From: Embleya sp051903075
GTDB lineage: Bacteria; Actinomycetota; Actinomycetes; Streptomycetales; Streptomycetaceae
Assembly: GCF_051903075.1 (NCBI RefSeq)
Contig: NZ_CP182422.1
Span: 4,526,001 to 4,590,000 of the forward strand
DNA: 64,000 nt
Direction of reading: 5' to 3'
Made by a program: the position numbers and the translations under genes. The notes beneath the pieces are model-generated. The model saw only the letters and a list, made by a program, of their open reading frames with translations, did not search any database and was not told the origin of the DNA. Position 1 is the first letter of the stretch, and the number at the start of each line of letters is the position of its first letter. Shown here one piece after another: positions 21,932-30,152 of this stretch.

Positions 21932-22276
21932 ATGGAAGCCAGGGCTCAGGCGCGGTACATCCGCGTCACGCCCATGAAGGCCCGCCGTGTGGTGGACCTC
22001 ATCCGTGGCATGAACGCCGCGGAGGCCCAGGCGGTCCTGCGATTCGCCCCGCAGGCCGCGAGTGAGCCGGTCGGCAAGGTGCTGGACAGCGCCATTGCCA
22101 ACGCCGGTCACAACCACAACCTGGACACGAACAACCTGTACGTGTCCTCCGCCTACGTGGACGAGGGTCCGACCCTCAAGCGTTTCCGTCCGCGGGCACA
22201 GGGCCGGGCGTACCGCATCCGCAAGCGCACCAGCCACATCACCGTGGTTGTCGCCGAGAAGGAGAGGACCCGCTAG
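21932..22276 (+). CDS. rplV: 50S ribosomal protein L22
   Basis: L22 spans the large subunit and its loop lines the exit tunnel near the macrolide site. The 114-aa product begins MEARAQARYIRVTPMKARRVVDLIRG and has the conserved KRFRPRAQGRAYRIRKRTSHITV tail and loop. Earlier ATGs at 21902 and 21914 are in frame, but AGGGGAC at 21920-21926 is ideally placed for ATG 21932, and family alignments start here. The stop TAG overlaps the rpsC GTG by one base. Confidence 0.96.
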   Translation: MEARAQARYIRVTPMKARRVVDLIRGMNAAEAQAVLRFAPQAASEPVGKVLDSAIANAGHNHNLDTNNLYVSSAYVDEGPTLKRFRPRAQGRAYRIRKRTSHITVVVAEKERTR

Positions 22277-23148
22277 TGGGCCAGAAGGTTAACCCGCACG
22301 GGTTCCGTCTCGGCATCACCACGGACTTCAAGTCCCGGTGGTACGCCGACAAGCTGTACAAGGACTACGTCGGCGAGGACGTCAAGATTCGTCAGATGAT
22401 GACGAAGGGCATGGAGCGCGCCGGGATCTCGAAGGTCGAGATCGAGCGCACCCGTGAGCGCGTCCGCGTCGACATCCACACCGCCCGGCCGGGCATTGTC
22501 ATCGGCCGTCGTGGTGCGGAGGCCGACCGCATCCGCGGTGAGCTGGAGAAGCTCACCGGCAAGCAGGTCCAGCTGAACATCCTCGAGGTCAAGAACCCCG
22601 AGGTGGACGCCCAGCTGGTCGCGCAGGGTGTGGCCGAGCAGCTTTCGAGCCGCGTGTCCTTCCGCCGCGCGATGCGCAAGGCGATGCAGAGCTCCATGAA
22701 GGCCGGGGCCAAGGGCATCAAGATCCAGTGCGGTGGCCGCCTGGGTGGGGCCGAGATGTCCCGCTCGGAGTTCTACCGCGAGGGTCGTGTGCCGCTGCAC
22801 ACGCTGCGCGCCAACGTCGACTACGGCTTCTTCGAGGCCCGTACGACGTTCGGTCGCATCGGTGTGAAGGTGTGGATCTACAAGGGCGACGTGAAGAACA
22901 TCGCCGAGGTCCGTGCCGAGAACGCCGCGGCGCGTGCCAGCAACCGTCCCGCCCGTGGTGGCGCTCCCGAGCGTCCCCGCCGCGGCGAGGGTGGCGGCGG
23001 CGGTCGTGGTGGCGAGCGCGGTGGCCGTGGTGGCCGCGGCGGACGTCCGCAGCAGAACGACGCGCAGGCCACCGGTTCCTCGGACACCGGTTCCGCGCCG
23101 GCGGCCGAGGCTGTGAACTCGGCGCCCGAATCCGGATCGGAGGCCTGA
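22276..23148 (+). CDS. rpsC: 30S ribosomal protein S3 with Arg/Gly-rich tail
   Basis: S3 forms part of the mRNA entry channel and its helicase function. Residues 1 to about 215 are the standard protein: MGQKVNPHGFRLG, the KH domain with GRRGAEADRIR, and YGFFEARTTFGRIGVKVWI. It continues for about 70 residues of Arg/Gly repeats (GRGGERGGRGGRGGR) and an acidic/Ser-rich end, for 290 aa in total. Similar tails are found in streptomycete S3. The start is GTG 22276, overlapping the rplV stop. Confidence 0.97.
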   Translation: MGQKVNPHGFRLGITTDFKSRWYADKLYKDYVGEDVKIRQMMTKGMERAGISKVEIERTRERVRVDIHTARPGIVIGRRGAEADRIRGELEKLTGKQVQLNILEVKNPEVDAQLVAQGVAEQLSSRVSFRRAMRKAMQSSMKAGAKGIKIQCGGRLGGAEMSRSEFYREGRVPLHTLRANVDYGFFEARTTFGRIGVKVWIYKGDVKNIAEVRAENAAARASNRPARGGAPERPRRGEGGGGGRGGERGGRGGRGGRPQQNDAQATGSSDTGSAPAAEAVNSAPESGSEA

Positions 23149-23153
23149 CCCCG

Positions 23154-23573
23154 ATGCTGATCCCCCGCAGGGTCAAGCACCGCAAGCAGCACCACCCCAA
23201 GCGTGGTGGCCGCGCCAAGGGCGGTACGGAACTGGCGTTCGGCGAGTACGGCATCCAGGCCCTCGGCCAGGCGTACGTCACCAACCGTCAGATCGAGTCC
23301 GCTCGTATCGCCATCACCCGGCACATCCGCCGTGGTGGCAAGGTGTGGATCAACATCTACCCCGACCGTCCGCTGACCAAGAAGCCTGCCGAGACCCGCA
23401 TGGGTTCCGGTAAGGGCTCGCCCGAGTGGTGGGTCGCGAACGTCAAGCCCGGTCGGGTGATGTTCGAACTGTCGTACCCGAACGAGAAGGTGGCTCGTGA
23501 GGCGCTTACCCGCGCCGTGCACAAGCTGCCGATGAAGTGCCGGATCGTCCGGCGCGAGGCTGGTGAGGCGTGA
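23154..23573 (+). CDS. rplP: 50S ribosomal protein L16
   Basis: L16 organises the A-tRNA site on the large subunit. The 139-aa protein begins MLIPRRVKHRKQHHPKRGG and has the two family signatures, including VWINIYPDRPLTKKPAETRMGSGKG (broadly residues 62-86) and the C-terminal helix with ALTRAVHKLPMKCRIVRRE. The ATG is 5 bases after rpsC. The stop overlaps the rpmC start (TGATG). Confidence 0.98.
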   Translation: MLIPRRVKHRKQHHPKRGGRAKGGTELAFGEYGIQALGQAYVTNRQIESARIAITRHIRRGGKVWINIYPDRPLTKKPAETRMGSGKGSPEWWVANVKPGRVMFELSYPNEKVAREALTRAVHKLPMKCRIVRREAGEA

Positions 23574-23806
23574 TGGCGGCCGTTACCAAGGCGTCCGAGC
23601 TCCGCGAACTCGGTGACGAGGAGATCGTCGCCAAGCTCCGCGAAGCCAAGGAGGAGCTGTTCAACCTCCGTTTCCAGGCGGCGACCGGGCAGCTCGAAAA
23701 CCACGGGCGGCTCAAGGCTGTCCGTAAGGACATCGCCCGGATCTACACGCTGATGCGCGAGCGCGAGCTGGGCATCGACGTGCAGGAGACCGGAGGCGCG
23801 GCGTGA
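23573..23806 (+). CDS. rpmC: 50S ribosomal protein L29
   Basis: L29 lies at the tunnel exit next to L23. The 77-aa protein has the two-helix family pattern: ASELRELGDEEIVAKLREAKEELFNLRFQ, then GQLENHGRLKAVRKDIARIYTLMRERE. The ATG at 23573 overlaps the rplP stop. A GTG at 23570 is also possible and would add one residue. The 3' end overlaps rpsQ through GTGA. Confidence 0.97.
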   Translation: MAAVTKASELRELGDEEIVAKLREAKEELFNLRFQAATGQLENHGRLKAVRKDIARIYTLMRERELGIDVQETGGAA

Positions 23807-24084
23807 GCGAGAAGACTGAGATGACTGAAGCAGCCCGGGGATTCCGCAAGACCCGTGAGGGCCTCGTCGTCAGCGACAAGATGGACAAGACCGTCGTCGT
23901 CGCCGTCGAGGACCGCGTGAAGCACCCGATGTACGGCAAGGTCATCCGCCGCACGAACAAGCTGAAGGCTCACGACGAGCAGAACGCCTGTGGCGTCGGT
24001 GACCGTGTCGTCCTCATGGAGACTCGGCCGCTGTCCGCCAGCAAGCGCTGGCGCATCGTCGAGATCCTCGAAAAGGCCAAGTAG
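23803..24084 (+). CDS. rpsQ: 30S ribosomal protein S17
   Basis: S17 is a primary 16S rRNA-binding OB-fold protein. The 93-aa protein contains FRKTREGLVVSDKMDKTVVVAVEDRVKHPMYGK and the signature HDEQNACGVGDRVVLMETRPLS. GTG 23803 overlaps the rpmC stop, so the genes are probably translationally coupled. It is the last gene of the tightly packed S10 block. A 62-base gap precedes rplN. Confidence 0.98.
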   Translation: MSEKTEMTEAARGFRKTREGLVVSDKMDKTVVVAVEDRVKHPMYGKVIRRTNKLKAHDEQNACGVGDRVVLMETRPLSASKRWRIVEILEKAK

Positions 24085-24146
24085 CGAGCGCCGGTCGCCC
24101 CACCATCCGTGGGTCGTGACCGCGACGTGACGATCAGGAGTTAGAC

Positions 24147-24515
24147 GTGATCCAGCAGGAGTCGCGACTGCGAGTCGCCGACAACACGGGTGCGAAGGAG
24201 ATTCTCTGCATCCGTGTGCTCGGTGGCTCCGGCCGGCGCTACGCGGGCATCGGGGACGTCATCGTTGCCACCGTCAAGGACGCGATCCCCGGTGGCAACG
24301 TGAAGAAGGGCGACGTCATCAAGGCGGTCGTCGTGCGGACGGTCAAGGAGCGCCGGCGTGTCGACGGCTCCTACATCCGCTTCGACGAGAACGCCGCCGT
24401 CGTCCTGAAGAACGATGGCGAACCCCGTGGCACCCGTATTTTCGGCCCGGTCGGCCGTGAGCTTCGCGAGAAGAAGTTCATGAAGATCATCTCGCTCGCG
24501 CCGGAGGTGCTCTAA
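24147..24515 (+). CDS. rplN: 50S ribosomal protein L14
   Basis: L14 forms an inter-subunit bridge and is the binding site of ribosome-silencing factor RsfS. The 122-aa protein has the standard MIQQESRLRVADNTGAKEILCIRVLGG start, the basic VKERRRVDGSYIRFDENAAVV and the C-terminal REKKFMKIISLAPEVL. The start is GTG 24147 with AGGAG upstream. rplX follows only 3 bases after the stop. Confidence 0.98.
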   Translation: MIQQESRLRVADNTGAKEILCIRVLGGSGRRYAGIGDVIVATVKDAIPGGNVKKGDVIKAVVVRTVKERRRVDGSYIRFDENAAVVLKNDGEPRGTRIFGPVGRELREKKFMKIISLAPEVL

Positions 24516-24518
24516 CCA

Positions 24519-24854
24519 ATGGCGAAGGCGATGAAGATCAAGAAGGGTGACCTGGTACAGGTCATCACCGGCAAGGACAAGGGCAAGCAGGGCAAGGTCA
24601 TCGCGGCCTACCCGACCCAGGAGCGCGTCCTGGTCGAGGGTGTCAACCGGATCAAGAAGCACACCAAGGTGGGTCAGTCCGCCAAGGGTGCCAAGACCGG
24701 CGGCATCATCACCCAGGAAGCGTCCGTCCACATCAGCAACGTGATGCTGGTCGTGGAGAAGGACGGTAAGAAGGTCCCGACCCGGACCGGCTTCCGGTTC
24801 GACGACGAGGGCAACAAGATCCGGTACGCCAAGCGGACCGGTGAGGACATCTGA
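24519..24854 (+). CDS. rplX: 50S ribosomal protein L24
   Basis: L24 starts assembly of the large subunit. The 111-aa protein has an N-terminal KOW motif (KIKKGDLVQVITGKDKGKQGKVI), the VEGVNRIKKHTK signature and a C-terminal part typical of bacterial L24 (FRFDDEGNKIRYAKRTGEDI). The ATG is 3 bases after rplN. The stop overlaps the rplE ATG (TGATG). Confidence 0.98.
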   Translation: MAKAMKIKKGDLVQVITGKDKGKQGKVIAAYPTQERVLVEGVNRIKKHTKVGQSAKGAKTGGIITQEASVHISNVMLVVEKDGKKVPTRTGFRFDDEGNKIRYAKRTGEDI

Positions 24855-25423
24855 TGACGGTCACCACCGAGGCGCGTGAACTGCCGCGTCTGAAGCAGCG
24901 TTACCGCGAGGAGATCCTGGGCAAGCTGCGTGAGGAGTTCTCGTTCGAGAACATCATGCAGGTTCCCGGTGTCACCAAGATCGTGGTCAACATGGGTGTG
25001 GGCGACGCCGCCCGCGACTCCAAGCTGATCGACGGCGCGATCAAGGACCTGATGGCCATCACCGGCCAGAAGCCCCAGGTCACCAAGGCCCGCAAGTCCA
25101 TCGCGCAGTTCAAGCTGCGCGAGGGTCAGCCGATCGGCGCGCACGTTACACTGCGCGGCGACCGCATGTGGGAGTTCCTGGACCGTCTGCTGTCGATCGC
25201 CCTGCCGCGTATCCGCGACTTCCGCGGGCTTTCGCCCAAGCAGTTCGACGGGCGCGGCAACTACACCTTCGGTCTCACGGAGCAGTCGATGTTCCACGAG
25301 ATCGACCAGGACAAGATCGACCGCGTTCGTGGCATGGACATCACTGTGGTGACCACCGCCAAGAACGACGACGAGGGCCGCGCTCTGCTGCGTCTCCTCG
25401 GCTTCCCGTTCAAGGAAGCGTGA
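24854..25423 (+). CDS. rplE: 50S ribosomal protein L5
   Basis: L5 binds 5S rRNA and contacts P-site tRNA and S13. The 189-aa protein has the conserved TKIVVNMGVGDA, GQKPQVTKARKSIAQFKLREGQPIG and RDFRGLSPKQFDGRGNYTFGL segments. The ATG overlaps the rplX stop. A 44-base gap with AAGGAG separates it from rpsN. Confidence 0.98.
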   Translation: MTVTTEARELPRLKQRYREEILGKLREEFSFENIMQVPGVTKIVVNMGVGDAARDSKLIDGAIKDLMAITGQKPQVTKARKSIAQFKLREGQPIGAHVTLRGDRMWEFLDRLLSIALPRIRDFRGLSPKQFDGRGNYTFGLTEQSMFHEIDQDKIDRVRGMDITVVTTAKNDDEGRALLRLLGFPFKEA

Positions 25424-25467
25424 GCAGTCGCCTCGGCGGCTGAGGAACGCAACAAGGAGACTGAGAC

Positions 25468-25653
25468 GTGGCGAAGAAGGCCCTGATCGCAAAGGCCGCC
25501 CGCAAGCCGAAGTTCGAGGTTCGCGGCTACACGCGCTGCCAGCGCTGTGGCCGTCCTCACTCGGTGTACCGCAAGTTCGGTCTGTGCCGTGTGTGCCTGC
25601 GCACCATGGCGCACGCCGGCGAGCTGCCGGGCGTCACCAAGAGCAGCTGGTAG
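25468..25653 (+). CDS. rpsZ: 30S ribosomal protein S14, zinc-binding type
   Basis: S14 completes the 30S head. This is the short, zinc-containing (C+) form of 61 aa, with Cys24, Cys27, Cys40 and Cys43 in the pattern CQRC...CRVC. The family signature VYRKFGLCRVCLR is present. Many streptomycetes carry a second, zinc-free rpsN elsewhere under Zur control, but none is in this window. The start is GTG 25468 with AAGGAGA upstream. A 12-bp hairpin sits between it and rpsH. Confidence 0.96.
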   Translation: MAKKALIAKAARKPKFEVRGYTRCQRCGRPHSVYRKFGLCRVCLRTMAHAGELPGVTKSSW

Positions 25654-25760
25654 TCCGCGGCCGCCCCGGCGGCCGAGAGCTACCGCTACCGCAACAAATC
25701 GTTCGCCCGCTGGGCCGAGCGAGAACAGTAACGACGTCGTAGGTCCCGCACCGCAGTCGC

Positions 25761-25794
25761 CGTCCGCCGCCGTCCTTCGGGTCGGCGGCGGACG
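25761..25794 (+). terminator. Hairpin between rpsN (rpsZ) and rpsH
   Basis: A perfect 12-bp stem, CGTCCGCCGCCG/CGGCGGCGGACG, with a 10-base loop lies in the 189-base gap. It could be an attenuator or processing site inside the spc operon. No U-tract follows. Confidence 0.5.
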
Positions 25795-25842
25795 AGGGAT
25801 CGCACGCCGGGAAACCACGGCGAGAAAGGCCTTGAGGCCGTC

Positions 25843-26241
25843 ATGACCATGACCGACCCCATCGCAGACATGCTGACCCGTCTGCGGAACGCCAACTCGG
25901 CATACCACGACGATGTCGTGATGCCGTTCAGCAAGATCAAGTCGCACATCGCGGAGATCCTCCAGCAGGAGGGTTACATCCAGGGCTGGCGCGTCGAGGA
26001 CGCGGAGGTGGGCAAGAAGCTCACCGTCGTCCTCAAGTACGGCCCGAACCGCGAGCGCTCGATCGCCGGCGTCCGCCGCGTGTCGAAGCCCGGTCTGCGG
26101 GTGTACGCAAAGTCCACGAACCTGCCGAAGGTACTCGGTGGCCTCGGCGTCGCGATCATCTCGACGTCGACCGGTCTCCTCACCGACAAGCAGGCGGCCA
26201 AGAAGGGCGTGGGCGGGGAAGTCCTCGCCTTCGTCTGGTAA
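25843..26241 (+). CDS. rpsH: 30S ribosomal protein S8
   Basis: S8 binds helix 21 of 16S rRNA and in E. coli represses the spc operon. The 132-aa protein begins MTMTDPIADMLTRLRNANSAYHD and ends with the signature VGGEVLAFVW, with STSTGLLTDKQAAKKGVGGE before it. ATG 25843 or ATG 25849 could be the start. I kept the first. The next gene, rplF, has a strong ribosome-binding site. Confidence 0.97.
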   Translation: MTMTDPIADMLTRLRNANSAYHDDVVMPFSKIKSHIAEILQQEGYIQGWRVEDAEVGKKLTVVLKYGPNRERSIAGVRRVSKPGLRVYAKSTNLPKVLGGLGVAIISTSTGLLTDKQAAKKGVGGEVLAFVW

Positions 26242-26259
26242 GGGAAGGGAAGGAGAGCA

Positions 26260-26799
26260 ATGTCGCGCATCGGACGTCTCCCCATCCCGGTTCCCACCGG
26301 TGTGGACGTCACCATCAATGGCCGCGAGGTTGTCGTGAAGGGCCCCAAGGGTTCCCTGTCGCACACCATCGCCGCCCCGATCGAGATCGCCAAGTCGGAC
26401 GACGGCACCCTCGCGGTGACCCGCCCCGACGACGAGCGTCGCTCGAAGGCCCTGCACGGGCTGTCCCGGACGCTGGTGGCGAACATGATCACTGGTGTGA
26501 CCCAGGGATACATCAAGAAGCTCGAGATCAGCGGTGTCGGCTACCGTGTCCAGCAGAAGGGCTCCTCGCTGGAGTTCGCGCTCGGATTCAGCCACCCCGT
26601 CGTCGTCGAGGCCCCGGAAGGCATCACCTTCGCGGTCGAGGCCCCCACCCGTTTTTCGGTCGAGGGCATCGACAAGCAGAAGGTCGGTGAAATCGCCGCG
26701 AACATCCGCAAGCTGCGGAAGCCCGACCCGTACAAGGCCAAGGGCGTCAAGTACGCGGGCGAGGTCATCCGCCGCAAGGTCGGAAAGGCTGGTAAGTAG
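26260..26799 (+). CDS. rplF: 50S ribosomal protein L6
   Basis: L6 lies near the sarcin-ricin loop and factor-binding site. The 179-aa protein starts MSRIGRLPIPVPTGVDVTI and has the C-terminal signature PDPYKAKGVKYAGEVIRRKVGK. Two similar alpha/beta domains are visible. The ATG at 26260 follows GGAAGGAGAG. It is two bases upstream of rplR. Confidence 0.98.
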   Translation: MSRIGRLPIPVPTGVDVTINGREVVVKGPKGSLSHTIAAPIEIAKSDDGTLAVTRPDDERRSKALHGLSRTLVANMITGVTQGYIKKLEISGVGYRVQQKGSSLEFALGFSHPVVVEAPEGITFAVEAPTRFSVEGIDKQKVGEIAANIRKLRKPDPYKAKGVKYAGEVIRRKVGKAGK

Positions 26800-26801
26800 G
26801 C

Positions 26802-27185
26802 ATGGCTGTCGGCGTGAAGACCGGCAAGGGCGTTGCGAAGAAGTCTGTCGCACGCAAGCGCCGGCACATCCGGGTGCGGAAGAAGGTTTCCGGCACCCCG
26901 CTGCGGCCCCGTCTCGTCGTGAGCCGCTCCACCCGTCACATGGTGGCGCAGGTTATCGACGACATCGCCGGCCACACTCTCGCTTCGGCGTCCACGATGG
27001 ACCCGTCCATCCGCGGCGCCGAGGGTGACAAGACCGCCCAGGCTCGCAAGGTCGGCGAATTGGTCGCCGAGCGCGCGAAGGCCGCGGGTGTCGAGGCCGT
27101 CGTGTTCGACCGCGGTGGCAACAAGTACCACGGTCGCATCGCCGCTCTCGCGGATGCCGCACGCGGAAACGGGCTCACCTTCTGA
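26802..27185 (+). CDS. rplR: 50S ribosomal protein L18
   Basis: L18 binds 5S rRNA together with L5 and L25/CTC. The 127-aa protein has a basic N-terminus (KKSVARKRRHIRVRKKVSGTPLRPRL), VSRSTRHMVAQVIDD and the C-terminal VVFDRGGNKYHGRIAALADAARGNGL. ATG 26802 is 2 bases after rplF. It keeps standard spc order before rpsE. Confidence 0.98.
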   Translation: MAVGVKTGKGVAKKSVARKRRHIRVRKKVSGTPLRPRLVVSRSTRHMVAQVIDDIAGHTLASASTMDPSIRGAEGDKTAQARKVGELVAERAKAAGVEAVVFDRGGNKYHGRIAALADAARGNGLTF

Positions 27186-27231
27186 GCCCGCTGCTCCGGA
27201 CAAGCTTCGAACGACAGATGAGGACATTCTG

Positions 27232-27837
27232 ATGGCTGGACCCCAGCGCCGCGGTGGCGGCGCCGGCGGCGGCGAGCGGCGGGACCGGCGGGATCGACGT
27301 GATGGTGGCGCAGCCGCCGAGAAGACCGCTTACGTCGAGCGCGTCGTCGCGATCAATCGCGTCGCCAAGGTCGTGAAGGGTGGACGTCGCTTCAGCTTCA
27401 CCGCGCTGGTCGTGGTGGGCGATGGCGACGGCACCGTAGGTGTCGGTTACGGCAAGGCCAAGGAGGTGCCGGCCGCGATCGCCAAGGGTGTTGAAGAGGC
27501 CAAGAAGCACTTCTTCAAGGTCCCCCGTATCCAGGGCACCATTCCGCACCCGATCCAGGGTGAGAAGGCTGCCGGCGTCGTGCTCCTGAAGCCGGCCTCG
27601 CCGGGTACCGGTGTCATCGCCGGTGGCCCCGTGCGCGCCGTGCTCGAGTGCGCCGGCATCCACGACGTGCTGAGCAAGTCGCTCGGTTCGTCGAACCCGA
27701 TCAACATCGTGCACGCGACCGTCGCGGCGCTCCAGGGGCTCGTTCGCCCCGAGGAGATCGCGGCTCGTCGTGGCCTGCCCCTGGAGGACGTGGCCCCGGC
27801 CGCGCTCCTGCGGGCCCGCGCGGGGGTTGGTGCGTAA
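27232..27837 (+). CDS. rpsE: 30S ribosomal protein S5
   Basis: S5 contributes to decoding accuracy and is the target region of spectinomycin resistance. The 201-aa protein has a Gly/Arg-rich N-terminus (RRGGGAGGGERRDRRDRR), then ERVVAINRVAKVVKGGRRFSFTALVVVGDG, where the spectinomycin loop is wild type in appearance, and PASPGTGVIAGGPVRAVLE. I chose ATG 27232 because it follows GAGGACATTCTG. The stop TAA overlaps the rpmD ATG. Confidence 0.97.
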   Translation: MAGPQRRGGGAGGGERRDRRDRRDGGAAAEKTAYVERVVAINRVAKVVKGGRRFSFTALVVVGDGDGTVGVGYGKAKEVPAAIAKGVEEAKKHFFKVPRIQGTIPHPIQGEKAAGVVLLKPASPGTGVIAGGPVRAVLECAGIHDVLSKSLGSSNPINIVHATVAALQGLVRPEEIAARRGLPLEDVAPAALLRARAGVGA

Positions 27838-28019
27838 TGGCACGTCTCAAGGTCACGCAGACCCGATCCAAGATCGGTGGCAGGCAGAACCAGCGGGACA
27901 CTCTCCGTTCGCTCGGTCTCAAGCGCGTCCACGACGTGGTCGTCAAGGAGGACCGCCCGGAGATCCGCGGCATGATCGCGACGGTGTCGCACCTCGTCAC
28001 CGTCGAGGAGGTCGACTGA
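27837..28019 (+). CDS. rpmD: 50S ribosomal protein L30
   Basis: L30 is a small protein bound to 23S rRNA domain II. The 60-aa product has the typical LKVTQTRSKIGGRQNQRDTLRSLGL and GMIATVSHLVTVEEV segments. Its ATG shares one base with the rpsE stop (TAATG), suggesting coupling, and rplO begins 2 bases after its stop. Confidence 0.97.
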   Translation: MARLKVTQTRSKIGGRQNQRDTLRSLGLKRVHDVVVKEDRPEIRGMIATVSHLVTVEEVD

Positions 28020-28020
28020 C

Positions 28021-28479
28021 ATGGGTGCTGACAACCCGCTGAAGGTGCACCACCTGCGGCCCGCCCCGGGCGCCAAGACCGCCAAGACCCGCGTGGGTCG
28101 TGGTGAGGGCTCCAAGGGCAAGACCGCCGGTCGTGGTACCAAGGGCACCAAGGCTCGTTACCAGGTGCCGGCCCGCTTCGAGGGTGGGCAGATGCCGCTG
28201 CACATGCGGCTGCCCAAGCTCAAGGGCTTCAAGAACCCGTTCCGGGTCGAGTTCCAGGTCGTGAACCTGGACAGGATCGAGTCCCTGTACCCCAACGGTG
28301 GCGAGGTCACCGTCGAGGGTCTGATCGAGAAGGGCGCGGTTCGCAAGAACCTGCCCGTCAAGGTCCTGGGCACCGGCGAGATCTCGGTGGCAGTCCAGGT
28401 TAAGGCGCACGCCTTCTCCGGCTCCGCCAAGACCAAGATCGCCGCCGCGGGTGGTTCGGCCGACGAACTGTCGGTCTGA
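28021..28479 (+). CDS. rplO: 50S ribosomal protein L15
   Basis: L15 is a late assembly protein of the large subunit. The 152-aa protein begins with the basic, Gly-rich arm KTAKTRVGRGEGSKGKTAGRGTKGTKAR and ends with the signature AFSGSAKTKIAAAGGSADEL. It closes the S10-spc gene block. A terminator lies directly downstream, so secY has its own leader here. Confidence 0.98.
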   Translation: MGADNPLKVHHLRPAPGAKTAKTRVGRGEGSKGKTAGRGTKGTKARYQVPARFEGGQMPLHMRLPKLKGFKNPFRVEFQVVNLDRIESLYPNGGEVTVEGLIEKGAVRKNLPVKVLGTGEISVAVQVKAHAFSGSAKTKIAAAGGSADELSV

Positions 28480-28507
28480 CCCCTCGCGGACAAGGAATGA
28501 CCGTCAT

Positions 28508-28536
28508 GGCCCGTTCGGATCGGTACCGAACGGGCC
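28508..28536 (+). terminator. Terminator after rplO
   Basis: The perfect 11-bp stem GGCCCGTTCGG/CCGAACGGGCC with a 7-base loop is 29 bases after rplO. It likely ends the spc operon before secY. Confidence 0.75.
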
Positions 28537-28560
28537 TTGACGTCGTTGGAGGCTATAGCT

Positions 28561-28596
28561 CAGGGGCGTCACGCCGGTAAGGTGGTGACGCCCCTG
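28561..28596 (+). terminator. Second hairpin upstream of secY
   Basis: CAGGGGCGTCAC (28561-28572) pairs perfectly with GTGACGCCCCTG (28585-28596). It lies 24 bases after the first terminator. It is either a tandem terminator or part of the secY leader. The rest of the 350-base gap contains only the candidate promoter below. Confidence 0.55.
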
Positions 28597-28703
28597 TGGT
28601 TTGCTGTGCCGTGGGGGTGGGTTCATTGCGCCACCCCCTCACATGACTTGCTCCGTTTTTCACTTGTGTTGTGTCATGACGCAGGAACGTCGGGCCCGGG
28701 CGA

Positions 28704-28732
28704 TACTTCCGGGCCGTCGGCGCTGTTATTGT
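28704..28732 (+). promoter_or_regulatory. Candidate promoter of secY-adk-map
   Basis: TACTTC (28704-28709), a 17-base spacer and TATTGT (28727-28732). The -10 equals the one proposed for rplM. The -35 match is weak. The site is about 95 bases upstream of the secY GTG and downstream of both terminator hairpins. Confidence 0.35.
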
Positions 28733-28829
28733 CCGTGAGGTTCCTGTGAGGGACCTGACCAGTGGTCCTCTTCCCGGACCGACGACTCGATCGACTCGCC
28801 CCTGAGACGGGCGGGGCGCAGGAGGCAGT

Positions 28830-30152
28830 GTGCTCACCGCGTTCGCCAGGGCGTTCCGCACGCCCGACCTGCGCAAGAAGCTGCTGTTCACGTTGGCGAT
28901 CATCGTCCTTTTCCGGATCGGGTCGCACATCCCGGTACCCGGCGTCTCATTCGAGATGGTGCGCTCTTGCGTAGAGGACTCCAACAAGAACAGCCTGTTC
29001 GGGCTCGTGAACATGTTCAGCGGTGGTGCGCTGCTGCAACTCACGATCTTCGCGCTGGGGATCATGCCGTACATCACGGCGAGCATCATCCTCCAGCTGC
29101 TCACCGTCGTGATCCCGCGACTGGAGGCCCTCAAGAAGGAGGGCCAGGCCGGTACCGCGAAGATCACGCAGTACACCCGCTACCTCACCATCGCGCTGTC
29201 CGTGCTCCAGGCGACCGCGCTGATCGCCACCGCCCGCAGCGGCGCGCTGTTCTCCAGCGCCCGCAGCGCCACCTGTGACCCGCAGGGCATCGTTCCGGAC
29301 GACTCGCTCTTCCGGGTGATCGTGATGGTCGTCGTGATGACGGCCGGCACCTCGACGATCATGTGGCTCGGTGAGCTGATCACCGACCGCGGCATCGGCA
29401 ACGGCATGTCGATCCTGATGTTCGTCTCGGTCGCCGCCGGCTTCCCGGCCGCGCTGTGGACGATCAAGGAGCAGGGCACCATCGGCGACGGTTGGGTCCC
29501 GTTCTTCACCGTCATCGCCATCGGCCTCGTGATGGTCGGCCTGGTGGTCTTCGTGGAACAGGCGCAGCGCCGGATCCCGGTGCAGTACGCCAAGCGCATG
29601 ATCGGGCGTCGCGCCTACGGCGGGACCTCGACCTACATCCCGCTCAAGGTGAACCAGGCGGGCATCATCCCCGTCATCTTCGCCTCGTCGCTGCTCTACA
29701 TTCCGGCTCTGATCGCGCAGTTCAGCGGTGGCAAGTCGGACTGGGCGGTGTGGATCGAACGACACTTCGTCAAGGGCGACCACCCGCTGTACATGATCAC
29801 GTACTTCCTGCTGATCGTCTTCTTCGCGTTCTTCTACGTGGCCATCACGTTCAACCCCGAAGAAGTAGCCGACAACATGAAGAAGTATGGTGGCTTCATT
29901 CCGGGGATCCGCGCCGGCAGACCGACCGCGGAATACCTGAACTACATCCTCACCAGGATCACGTGGCCCGGATCGTTGTACCTGGGCATGATCGCGCTGG
30001 TACCCAGCATCGCGCTCGTGCTCTTCAACGCCAACCAGAACTTCCCGTTCGGCGGCACGAGCATCCTGATCATCGTGGGAGTGGGTCTGGAAACCGTGAA
30101 GCAGATCGAGAGTCAGCTCCAGCAGCGCAACTACGAAGGCTTCCTCCGCTAA
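28830..30152 (+). CDS. secY: Preprotein translocase subunit SecY
   Basis: SecY is the channel-forming subunit of the Sec translocon. The 440-aa protein shows ten hydrophobic helices and the conserved sequences FRIGSHIPVPGV in the first helix, SALGIMPYI-like FALGIMPYITASIILQLL, GTSTIMWLGELITDRGIGNGMS and the cytoplasmic loop GRRAYGGTSTYIPLKVN. The start is GTG 28830 with GGAGG at 28821-28825. adk begins with no gap at all (TAAATG), so these two are translated from one transcript. Confidence 0.98.
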   Translation: MLTAFARAFRTPDLRKKLLFTLAIIVLFRIGSHIPVPGVSFEMVRSCVEDSNKNSLFGLVNMFSGGALLQLTIFALGIMPYITASIILQLLTVVIPRLEALKKEGQAGTAKITQYTRYLTIALSVLQATALIATARSGALFSSARSATCDPQGIVPDDSLFRVIVMVVVMTAGTSTIMWLGELITDRGIGNGMSILMFVSVAAGFPAALWTIKEQGTIGDGWVPFFTVIAIGLVMVGLVVFVEQAQRRIPVQYAKRMIGRRAYGGTSTYIPLKVNQAGIIPVIFASSLLYIPALIAQFSGGKSDWAVWIERHFVKGDHPLYMITYFLLIVFFAFFYVAITFNPEEVADNMKKYGGFIPGIRAGRPTAEYLNYILTRITWPGSLYLGMIALVPSIALVLFNANQNFPFGGTSILIIVGVGLETVKQIESQLQQRNYEGFLR

